The position numbers were made by a program, and so were the translations under genes. 5,563 nucleotides of DNA from assembly GCA_023389535.1 (NCBI GenBank), contig JAEWEH010000367.1:1-5563 (forward strand). The letters run 5' to 3'. This stretch comes from Pseudomonadota bacterium. GTDB taxonomy: Bacteria > Pseudomonadota > Gammaproteobacteria > Burkholderiales > Burkholderiaceae_B. The number at the start of each line of letters is the position of its first letter. Position 1 is the stretch's first letter. Below the pieces are notes generated by a model, which was given only the letters and a program-made list of their open reading frames with translations, was not told the origin of the DNA and ran no database searches. This document shows positions 1-5,563 of the stretch, in pieces.

Positions 1-566
1 GTGCCGCCGTGGTCGATACGGACGTTATCGCGCACGAACTCACTGCGCCCGGTGGCGCCGCCATCGAGCCTATACGGCTGCACTTCGGCGCCGACGTCAT
101 TGCGCCCACTGGCGCGCTGGATCGCCAGGCCATGCGTGAATTGGTCTTCAACAGCCCGGAAGCCAGGCAGCAGCTGGAAGCCATCATCCATCCCATGATA
201 GGTTTGCTTACAGAAAAGCGGGCGCAGACCGCTCAGGGATGCTATCTTGTGATCGTCGTGCCTTTGCTCGTTGAGTCGGGGCGCTGGCGGGGCAGGGTGG
301 ATCGGATATGCGTGGTGGACTGCGATCCCGACACCCAGATCCAGCGGGTACAGGCCCGCAGCGGGCTGACTCAAGAAGTGATAACGCGTATCATGTCTGC
401 TCAGGCTTCGCGCGAAGATCGTCTGGCCGCCGCCGACGATATCGTGTTGAACGATGGGCGCACCAGCCCTGACGAACTCGTCGGCCGTGTCCGTGTCCTG
501 CACGAGTTCTGGTGCACTCAGGCACGGCAGCAGGCCGCCTCGCCGGTAATCCCTACTAGTCTTTGA
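1..566 (+). CDS. coaE: Dephospho-CoA kinase, 5'-truncated by the window edge
   Basis: CoaE phosphorylates the 3'-hydroxyl of dephospho-CoA with ATP, the final step of coenzyme A synthesis, in the cytosol. The reading frame starts at base 3 and gives 187 visible codons. CoaE proteins are usually about 200-215 residues, so roughly 20-30 N-terminal residues, including the Gly-rich P-loop, lie to the left. Visible family hallmarks are VVDTDVIAHEL (visible residues 3-13, with the conserved TD..AH segment of the substrate site), GALDR followed by MRELVF, EAIIHPMI, VPLLVESG at bases 258-281, RICVVDCDP, an Arg-rich lid-like stretch ending in REDRLAAADDIVLNDG, and a short variable tail. The GTG at base 9 encodes an internal Val of the VVDTD motif and is not the start. 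zapD begins 16 nt after the stop, so co-transcription is likely. I am confident of the family; the ATP-binding end cannot be checked here. Confidence 0.95.
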   Translation, partial: AAVVDTDVIAHELTAPGGAAIEPIRLHFGADVIAPTGALDRQAMRELVFNSPEARQQLEAIIHPMIGLLTEKRAQTAQGCYLVIVVPLLVESGRWRGRVDRICVVDCDPDTQIQRVQARSGLTQEVITRIMSAQASREDRLAAADDIVLNDGRTSPDELVGRVRVLHEFWCTQARQQAASPVIPTSL

Positions 567-571
567 TAAGG
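567..571 (+). promoter_or_regulatory. Weak ribosome binding site for zapD
   Basis: The sequence TAAGG directly after the coaE stop is the only purine-rich Shine-Dalgarno-like element before the zapD GTG. It sits 11 nt upstream of the GTG, slightly longer than ideal. Weak spacing plus a GTG start suggests that zapD translation depends partly on ribosomes finishing coaE. This is an inference from position only. Confidence 0.4.
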
Positions 572-582
572 TTTTTGGTCGA

Positions 583-1335
583 GTGATTCTCTATGAATAT
601 CCTTGCAACGAACGCGTAAGGGCCCTGCTCAGGGTCGAGCATCTGTTCGACAGGCTGTTCTTCTTCGCCAAGGGCACTGACGTCCATCATCACCAGATAT
701 CGGTGGCGACACTGTTCGATTTGCTCGATGTTTGCGACCGTACCGATTTGCGCGGCGCCGTGCTCCAAGACCTCGAACGCCAGCGCGTTGCATTGGGCGC
801 GCTGCGCCAGCACCCGGGTGTGGACGCCGGGACACTGGACGCCATGCTGGGCGAAATCCAGGGCGCCGCCACAGAGCTTGGCGCGCAGGGCCGCATCGGC
901 CAGGAATTGCGGGATAACGAATGGCTGGCCAGCCTGCGGGGCCGGCTGGCAGTGCCGGGCGGATCATCACAGGTGGATATGCCGTCCTATTTTTCCTGGC
1001 AGCTCAAGCCCCTCGAGGCACGAACCATGGATTTGCGGCGTTGGATCACCCCGTTTTTGCCGCTGTACAAAGGCTTGGCCCTGATCCTGCGGGTACTGCG
1101 CGATTCCGGCGATGTGGTCGATGCCGTGGCGCGCCAGGGCGCCTATCAGGAAATGCTGGGCGGCAAGGTTTTCCAGCTCTTGCGGGTGTGGGTAGACAAC
1201 GCGCTCAATATCTTTCCCGAAATGAGCGCCAATAAATACGTCATCTGGGTTCGTTTCGCCACACAGGACCGCGAACTGAAACCACAGCCGGTCACCTCGG
1301 ATATCTCATTCAAGCTCGCGCGCTGCAACGTCTAG
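583..1335 (+). CDS. zapD: Cell division protein ZapD (FtsZ-binding, formerly YacF)
   Basis: ZapD is a cytosolic protein that binds the FtsZ C-terminal tail and cross-links FtsZ filaments, stabilising the Z ring. The predicted product is 250 residues, close to the 247 of E. coli ZapD. Supporting features are the N-terminal MILYEYPCNERVRALLRVE (E. coli has FEHPLNEKMRTWLRIE), a helical region with FDLLDV near residue 46, RIGQELR, PGGSS at 125-129 (PGGCC in E. coli), AYQEMLGGK from 187, NIFPEMSANKYVIWVRF from 209, and the terminal FKLARCNV (FELACC in E. coli). The GTG at 583 is chosen because family members begin right at this M-I/Q-x-Y/F-E motif, and the nearby ATG at 593 is out of frame. It lies 16 nt after coaE, the usual neighbour in proteobacteria. 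The commonly adjacent yacG is absent. There are no membrane segments or signal peptide. Confidence 0.93.
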   Translation: MILYEYPCNERVRALLRVEHLFDRLFFFAKGTDVHHHQISVATLFDLLDVCDRTDLRGAVLQDLERQRVALGALRQHPGVDAGTLDAMLGEIQGAATELGAQGRIGQELRDNEWLASLRGRLAVPGGSSQVDMPSYFSWQLKPLEARTMDLRRWITPFLPLYKGLALILRVLRDSGDVVDAVARQGAYQEMLGGKVFQLLRVWVDNALNIFPEMSANKYVIWVRFATQDRELKPQPVTSDISFKLARCNV

Positions 1336-1376
1336 GTCTGTTCCCGCTATCGATACCCGCGCTTGGTAATCAGATT

Positions 1377-1404
1377 TGGCGCCGGGCGTTCTTCGTGGGC
1401 GCCA
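1377..1404 (+). repeat. 7-bp perfect inverted repeat with 14-nt loop downstream of zapD
   Basis: TGGCGCC at 1377-1383 is the exact reverse complement of GGCGCCA at 1398-1404. The loop can fold further through a CG/CG pair around TTCTT. The stem is GC-rich and lies 42 nt after the zapD stop, so it could end or pause the coaE-zapD transcript. However, no T-run follows the right arm, so it is not a canonical intrinsic terminator. It could equally be an operator or a chance match in GC-rich DNA. Confidence 0.35.
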
Positions 1405-1446
1405 TAGAAGGTCGAAAGTTGTTGCGCCTCATTTCATTCTGTCAGC

Positions 1447-1494
1447 TTTCGCTGTCTGTCTCCCGCCAATAGGCGAAAATAGAGCCTGTTTCGC
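1447..1494 (+). repeat. Nested TTTCGC / GCGAAA / TTTCGC inverted repeats upstream of mdtA
   Basis: TTTCGC occurs at 1447-1452 and again at 1489-1494. Its exact reverse complement GCGAAA lies between them at 1473-1478. The middle arm can pair with either outer arm, with 20-nt and 10-nt loops, so the two hairpins exclude one another. The right arm ends 8 nt before the ribosome binding site of mdtA. The repeats are plainly in the sequence. A role as regulator site or leader switch is conjecture, because 6-bp arms can arise by chance. Confidence 0.35.
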
Positions 1495-1502
1495 ATCAAT
1501 AC

Positions 1503-1506
1503 GGAG
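1503..1506 (+). promoter_or_regulatory. Ribosome binding site of mdtA
   Basis: GGAG at 1503-1506 is followed by 8 nt and then ATG at 1515, an ideal Shine-Dalgarno arrangement. It fixes the mdtA start at 1515. The GTG at 1511 is in another frame. Confidence 0.75.
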
Positions 1507-1514
1507 AACAGTGC

Positions 1515-2762
1515 ATGCCGGCATCCAGACCCGAGCGTTCCCACCGCGGCCGGCGCCGCTGGCTTTGGGTTGTCGTACTGCTGTTGCTCGCCGCCGGCGG
1601 CTATTGGTACTGGCAAAAGCACGCTGCAGGCCCGGGGCCGGCTGGGCGCGGCGGCGCCGTCGGCCGGGGCATGCCCAACATGGCGGTGCCGGTCAAGGTT
1701 GCCACTGTCGAATCCGGCCCGATTACGCACACGCTCAAAGCCATAGGCACGGTGACCGCCTATAAAACGGTTACCGTTCGCAGCCGTGTGGACGGTGAGC
1801 TGCAAGACATCGCTTTCGAAAACGGACAGAAAGTGCAAGAAGGCGACCTGCTTGCGGTCATCGACCCGCGGACCTATCAGGTCCAGCTGGACCAGGCGCT
1901 GGGGCAGCAGAAACAGAATCAGGCGCAATTGCAGAATGCGCAACGCGACTTGCAGCGCTACCAGTTGCTTTACAAGCAGAACTCCATCGCCAAACAGCAA
2001 GTCGACGCGCAGGCGGCGCTGGTACAGCAATTGCAGGGCTCGATCAAGAGCGATCAGGCAGCGGTCGACAGCGCAAAGCTGCAATTGAGCTTCACCCGCA
2101 TCACCGCGCCGATTACAGGGCGGCTGGGGCTGCGCAAGGTGGACGAGGGCAATATCATCAACGCTTCCAATACCGACGGCATCGTTGTGATTACCCAGAC
2201 GCAGCCGATCTCCGTCCTGTTCACGCTGCCCCAGGCACAATTGCCCGATGTGCTGGCGCAATTGCGTGCGGGAAGCAAGCTGCCGGTCGAGCTATACGGG
2301 CGCGACGATCTGCAAAAGCTGGCGGTCGGCGAACTGGCATCCGTGGACAATCAGATCGACGTGGCTACGGGCACCGTCAAGCTGCGGGCGGATTTTCCCA
2401 ATGAAGACGAATCCCTGTTTCCCAACCAGTTCGTGAACGTACGGCTGCGCGTCGCCACGACGCAAGCCCTGCTGATTCCGACACAGGCCGTGCAGCAAGG
2501 CTCCATAGGCGCTTTCGTCTATCAAGTCGGCGAAGGCGACAAAGTGCATATACAGCCGATCACCACCGGTCTGGTGGATGGTCGCGTGGTCGCGGTCCAG
2601 TCCGGCCTGGAGACCGGGCAACGGGTGGTGACTGAGGGCGTGGACAGGCTGCGCGAAGGTGCGCAGGTGGAAGTGGTGGCCGGCAACCTGGCCGCAGCTG
2701 CGCCGCAGCCCGCCGCAGCGGCTTCCGGGGCAGCAGGCAGCGCGCGCGGCGTGCGCCGATAG
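1515..2762 (+). CDS. mdtA: RND efflux periplasmic adaptor subunit, MdtA/MuxA type
   Basis: This is the membrane fusion protein that bridges an inner-membrane RND pump and an outer-membrane channel in a tripartite drug exporter. It has 415 residues, the same length as E. coli MdtA. An Arg-rich N-terminus (residues 5-15) precedes one hydrophobic segment (16-33) that anchors the protein in the inner membrane. There is no lipobox Cys, so it is not a lipoprotein adaptor. A Gly/Pro-rich linker follows (39-56). The first lipoyl half is [12 protein letters not shown] to GDLLAVIDP (86-118). A Gln-rich helical hairpin spans about 119-192, and the second lipoyl half has [15 protein letters not shown] (193-207). 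The beta-barrel includes [18 protein letters not shown] (222-239) and the family-typical [17 protein letters not shown] and [11 protein letters not shown] (278-311). The membrane-proximal domain follows, with [19 protein letters not shown]. The tail (about 392-415) is low-complexity Ala/Pro/Gly/Arg. The permease gene begins 10 nt downstream, so this is an operon. The substrates cannot be read from the sequence. Confidence 0.95.
   Translation: MPASRPERSHRGRRRWLWVVVLLLLAAGGYWYWQKHAAGPGPAGRGGAVGRGMPNMAVPVKVATVESGPITHTLKAIGTVTAYKTVTVRSRVDGELQDIAFENGQKVQEGDLLAVIDPRTYQVQLDQALGQQKQNQAQLQNAQRDLQRYQLLYKQNSIAKQQVDAQAALVQQLQGSIKSDQAAVDSAKLQLSFTRITAPITGRLGLRKVDEGNIINASNTDGIVVITQTQPISVLFTLPQAQLPDVLAQLRAGSKLPVELYGRDDLQKLAVGELASVDNQIDVATGTVKLRADFPNEDESLFPNQFVNVRLRVATTQALLIPTQAVQQGSIGAFVYQVGEGDKVHIQPITTGLVDGRVVAVQSGLETGQRVVTEGVDRLREGAQVEVVAGNLAAAAPQPAAAASGAAGSARGVRR
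2691..2718 (+). repeat. Three GCCGCAG copies in the 3' end of mdtA
   Basis: GCCGCAG recurs at 2691, 2702 and 2712, with 11- and 10-nt periods, so the copies fall in different reading phases. They lie in the DNA coding for the Ala/Pro-rich tail of the adaptor. This tail is poorly conserved in the family, and the repeat probably reflects low-complexity drift or replication slippage, not a functional site. Confidence 0.4.
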
Positions 2763-2772
2763 GCCGGGCGCC

Positions 2773-5563
2773 ATGAATCTGTCACGCATTTTCATCCTGC
2801 GCCCCGTCGCCACCACGCTGGCGATGGTTGCATTGCTGATCGCCGGGCTGATGGCCTACCGCCTGCTGCCGGTGTCGGCGTTGCCGCAGGTGGACTATCC
2901 GACGATACAGGTCACGACTCTTTACCCAGGGGCAAGTCCGGACGTCATGACGGCTCTGGTGACCTCGCCGCTGGAAAGGCAATTCGGACAGATGCCGGGG
3001 CTGTCCCAGATGACCTCGTCCAGCTCTGGGGGATCGTCGCTGATCACCTTGCAGTTTGATCTGAACCTGCCACTGGATGTGGCCGAGCAGGAAGTCCAAG
3101 CCGCCATCAATGCTGCCTCCAACCTGCTGCCCAATGACTTGCCTGCGCCGCCGATCTACAACAAGGTCAACCCAGCCGATACGCCCGTCATCAGTCTGGC
3201 AGTGACATCGCCGACCTTGCCCCTGCACCAAGTGCGAGACCTGATCGACATACGCGTGGCGCAAAAGCTGTCGCAGATCACGGGTGTCGGCCTGGTCAGC
3301 ATCGCCGGCGGCCAGCGGCCCGCTGTGCGCATACAGGCGAATCCGCAGGCCTTGGCCGCGCACAACCTGACGCTTGCCAGCCTGCGCTCGGCGATCGTCG
3401 GCGCCAATGTGAATCAGCCCAAAGGCAATCTGGACGGCCCGGAACGCTCGACGACCATCAACGCCAATGACCAGCTGCGCTCCATCGCCGACTACGAGCA
3501 GCTGATCATCGCCTACGAGAACGGCGCGCCGCTGCGCCTGCGCGATGTCGCAACGGCCCGCCAGGATGCGGAAAACATACGGCAGGCCGCGTGGGTAGGA
3601 TCCACGCCCGCGATCCTGCTCAATATCCAGCGCCAGCCCGGCGCCAATGTGATCGAGGTCGTCGATCGCGTGAAGGCACTGCTGCCTTCGCTGGAACAGG
3701 CGTTGCCCGTGGGCGTGGACCTGAGCGTGGCCACCGACAGGACGCACACCATCCGCGACGCCATCGACCATGTCCAGGTGGAAATGGTGCTGGCCATCTT
3801 GCTGGTGGTGATGGTGACTTTTGTCTTTCTGCGCAGCTGGACCGCCACCCTGATTCCCAGCGTGGTGGTGCCCCTGTCGCTGGTGGGCACCTTCGGCATC
3901 ATGTACTTGGCCGGCTTTAGCGTCAACAACCTGACCTTGATGGCGCTGACCATCGCCACCGGTTTTGTCGTGGATGATGCGATCGTGATGATCGAGAACA
4001 TCGCGCGCCATATCGAGGAAGGCGAAAGCGCCCTGAAAGCGGCGCTGAAGGGGGCGTCGCAGATCGGCTTCACACTGGTGTCGCTGACGCTGTCATTGAT
4101 CGCCGTGCTGATCCCATTGCTGTTCATGAGCGACGTCATAGGGCGCTTGTTCCGGGAGTTCGCCATCACCCTGGCGGTGGCCATACTCTTGTCGCTGGTC
4201 ATTTCCCTGACTCTGACGCCCATGATGTGTGCGCGCCTGCTGCGTCCCGAATCAGAAATGAAATACGGCCGCTTCCAGACTGCCGCTGCGCGTGGCATGG
4301 ACCGGCTCATTCATGCCTATGACCGTGGCTTGCACTGGGTGCTGGGGCACCAGGTGGCGACGCTGCTGGTTGCACTGGCCACGCTGGTCCTGACCGGCCT
4401 GCTTTATGCCGTCGTGCCCAAGGGGTTCTTCCCTCAGCAGGATACCGGCCTGATACAGGCGATCAGCCAAGGTCCGCAAACCATTTCTTTCAGCGCCATG
4501 GCCGAACGCCAACGGCGGGCGGCGAGCCTGATCATGGAGGACGCGGACGTCACCGCGGTGACGTCTTTCATTGGCATAGACGGCACGAACGCCACCCTGA
4601 ATACCGGCCGCATGCAGATCGCCTTGAAGCCGATAGGCGAGCGCGACCCGGCCTCGGCCATCATCGACAGGCTGAACCAGAAGCTGGCGGCCTTGCCCGA
4701 CATTCAGGTATTCATGCAGCCGGTGCAGGACTTGACGGTGGATGACCACATCAGCCGCGCCCAATACCAGATGACGTTGTCGGACCCCAGCCATGCAATG
4801 CTGCTGGAATGGACGCCCCGGCTGGTCGATGCGCTGCGGGCGTTGCCGGAACTGGACGATGTGGTCGACGACCTGCAAGGCAGCGGCCTGCAGACCACTC
4901 TGGTCATCGACCGCGATGCCGCTGCGCGCCTGGGTGTCAGCAATGCAGCCATCGACGATGCCCTGTACGATGCCTTCGGGCAACGGCTGATATCCACCAT
5001 CTTCACGCAGTCGGCGCAGTACCGGGTCGTGCTCGAAGTCGCCCCCCAGCACAGGCAGACGCCGCAGGACTTGGCGCAGATCTATGTGCCGACAGCGGGC
5101 GGCACGCCGGTGCCCATCAGTAGCGTGGCGCGTGTCGAGGCCTCCAGCGCGCTGCTGTCCATCGAACGCCTGGACCAGTTCCCTGCCACCACCATCTCCT
5201 TCAATCTGGCGCCCGGCGTGGCCTTGTCCGATGCCGTGCTCGCCGTCAGGCAGGCGCAGGCCGAAGCGGGGGTGCCGGCCTCGATGGATTTGCGTTTCCA
5301 GGGCGCCGCCCGGGCCTTCCAGGCGTCGCTTTCCAGCACCCTATGGCTGATGCTGGCGGCTGTCGCCACCATGTACATCGTGCTGGGCATTCTGTATGAA
5401 AGCTATATCCATCCTGTCACCATCCTGTCCACGTTGCCCTCGGCCGCGATCGGCGCCTTGCTGGCACTGCTGATCAGCGGATCCGACCTGGACATGATAG
5501 GCGTCATCGGCATTATCCTGCTGATCGGCATCGTCAAGAAAAACGCCATCATGATGATCGACT
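2773..5563 (+). CDS. mdtB: RND multidrug efflux permease, MdtB/MuxB type, 3'-truncated by the window edge
   Basis: This is the inner-membrane, proton-driven pump of a tripartite drug exporter; in the known MdtBC system it works as a heteromer with MdtC. The frame is open from ATG 2773 to the window edge, 930 codons without a stop. MdtB is about 1040 residues, so roughly 110 residues are missing. The start fits the family N-terminus [14 protein letters not shown]. The first membrane helix is near 11-30, followed by [16 protein letters not shown] and the porter domain (to about 335). TM2-TM6 lie at about 337-490 and TM7 at 528-549. The second porter/docking domain runs from about 550 to 855, and TM8-TM10 from about 857 to 930. 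Proton-relay residues are present: D401 and D402 in [13 protein letters not shown] (AcrB D407/D408) and K923 in [11 protein letters not shown] (AcrB K940). [32 protein letters not shown] residues and [12 protein letters not shown] resemble MdtB more than MdtC. It begins 10 nt after mdtA with no good ribosome binding site. Confidence 0.95.
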   Translation, partial: MNLSRIFILRPVATTLAMVALLIAGLMAYRLLPVSALPQVDYPTIQVTTLYPGASPDVMTALVTSPLERQFGQMPGLSQMTSSSSGGSSLITLQFDLNLPLDVAEQEVQAAINAASNLLPNDLPAPPIYNKVNPADTPVISLAVTSPTLPLHQVRDLIDIRVAQKLSQITGVGLVSIAGGQRPAVRIQANPQALAAHNLTLASLRSAIVGANVNQPKGNLDGPERSTTINANDQLRSIADYEQLIIAYENGAPLRLRDVATARQDAENIRQAAWVGSTPAILLNIQRQPGANVIEVVDRVKALLPSLEQALPVGVDLSVATDRTHTIRDAIDHVQVEMVLAILLVVMVTFVFLRSWTATLIPSVVVPLSLVGTFGIMYLAGFSVNNLTLMALTIATGFVVDDAIVMIENIARHIEEGESALKAALKGASQIGFTLVSLTLSLIAVLIPLLFMSDVIGRLFREFAITLAVAILLSLVISLTLTPMMCARLLRPESEMKYGRFQTAAARGMDRLIHAYDRGLHWVLGHQVATLLVALATLVLTGLLYAVVPKGFFPQQDTGLIQAISQGPQTISFSAMAERQRRAASLIMEDADVTAVTSFIGIDGTNATLNTGRMQIALKPIGERDPASAIIDRLNQKLAALPDIQVFMQPVQDLTVDDHISRAQYQMTLSDPSHAMLLEWTPRLVDALRALPELDDVVDDLQGSGLQTTLVIDRDAAARLGVSNAAIDDALYDAFGQRLISTIFTQSAQYRVVLEVAPQHRQTPQDLAQIYVPTAGGTPVPISSVARVEASSALLSIERLDQFPATTISFNLAPGVALSDAVLAVRQAQAEAGVPASMDLRFQGAARAFQASLSSTLWLMLAAVATMYIVLGILYESYIHPVTILSTLPSAAIGALLALLISGSDLDMIGVIGIILLIGIVKKNAIMMID

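Larger units (their letters stand above)
1336..1514 (+). other. 179-nt intergenic spacer, probable control region of the efflux operon
   Basis: This is the only gap of note in the window. No frame holds a convincing gene: the open frame from 1376 simply runs into mdtA out of phase, and no Cys-rich YacG-like peptide is present. Its base composition is more AT-rich in places than the flanking genes. It contains a 7-bp inverted repeat (1377-1404), a set of TTTCGC/GCGAAA repeats (1447-1494) and the mdtA ribosome binding site. I could not assign a convincing sigma-70 promoter; the best -10-like hexamer, GGTAAT at 1365-1370, matches consensus at 4 of 6 positions and has a poor -35. The change in function from housekeeping to efflux genes implies that a promoter for mdtA lies here. 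Confidence 0.6.

Noticed and set aside
1..198. 65-codon + strand frame starting with the first base (GTG)
   Set aside because: It is out of phase with the CoaE frame, which shows VVDTD, HEL and EAIIHPMI motifs over the same bases.
1341..1370. Possible sigma-70 promoter: TTCCCG, 18-nt spacer, GGTAAT
   Set aside because: The -10-like element matches at 4 of 6 and the -35-like element at only about 3 of 6; such matches are common by chance, so I did not annotate a promoter.
1376..1765. Possible small + strand gene beginning in the spacer
   Set aside because: Most of it overlaps mdtA in another frame, the part in the spacer resembles no known family, and it lacks a good ribosome binding site. 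It also does not carry the Cys pairs expected of YacG.
1434..2261. 275-codon open frame on the - strand
   Set aside because: It is antisense to the 5' half of mdtA and part of its upstream region. The + strand frame matches the MdtA family along its full length, so this is a shadow frame.
2782..4011. 409-codon open frame on the - strand, rich in His, Gln, Asp and Gly
   Set aside because: It lies entirely antisense to the well-conserved RND permease. The His/Gln/Asp bias is what the complement of Leu/Val/Ile/Ala codons in GC-rich membrane-protein DNA yields; it shows no recognisable domain.
4252..5052. 266-codon open frame on the - strand
   Set aside because: It is antisense to the continuous permease frame, with no family-like motifs; typical of high-GC DNA.
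2773..5563. Possible frameshift or stop breaking the permease gene
   Set aside because: I translated the frame line by line and found no stop or loss of family similarity; it is only cut by the window edge.

Overview
The window is GC-rich bacterial DNA, densely coded on the + strand only. The gene order coaE–zapD and the protein sequences point to a betaproteobacterium. I infer Burkholderiales, probably the Alcaligenaceae (Bordetella/Achromobacter/Pusillimonas-like). This is a judgement from recalled family sequences and synteny, not from a search.

Layout, left to right. (1) Positions 1-566 hold the 3' part of coaE, dephospho-CoA kinase, the last step of coenzyme A synthesis; its P-loop end lies outside the window. 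(2) Positions 583-1335 hold a complete zapD, a cytosolic FtsZ-bundling cell-division protein. It starts at GTG 16 nt after the coaE stop, so the two are probably co-transcribed housekeeping genes. (3) Positions 1336-1514 are the only sizeable non-coding gap. It has no gene, a 7-bp perfect inverted repeat near its start, and nested TTTCGC/GCGAAA repeats just before the next gene. It most likely carries the control region of the efflux operon. (4) Positions 1515-2762 hold a complete mdtA-type periplasmic adaptor (membrane fusion protein). (5) Positions 2773 to the right edge hold the first 930 codons of an mdtB/muxB-type RND inner-membrane pump, open to the end of the window.

The last two genes form the start of an MdtABC/MuxABC-type tripartite multidrug efflux operon. 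The adaptor links the inner-membrane, proton-driven pump to an outer-membrane channel. In this family a second permease (mdtC/muxC) and often an outer-membrane factor normally follow, which would lie to the right of the window. The pump frame was read codon by codon and is intact, and it keeps the proton-relay residues.

I found no mobile element, CRISPR array, RNA gene or clearly novel system. The points worth a second look are in the 179-nt spacer (repeats, a partial BaeR-box-like match, an unidentified promoter), and the absence of yacG, which in many betaproteobacteria follows zapD.
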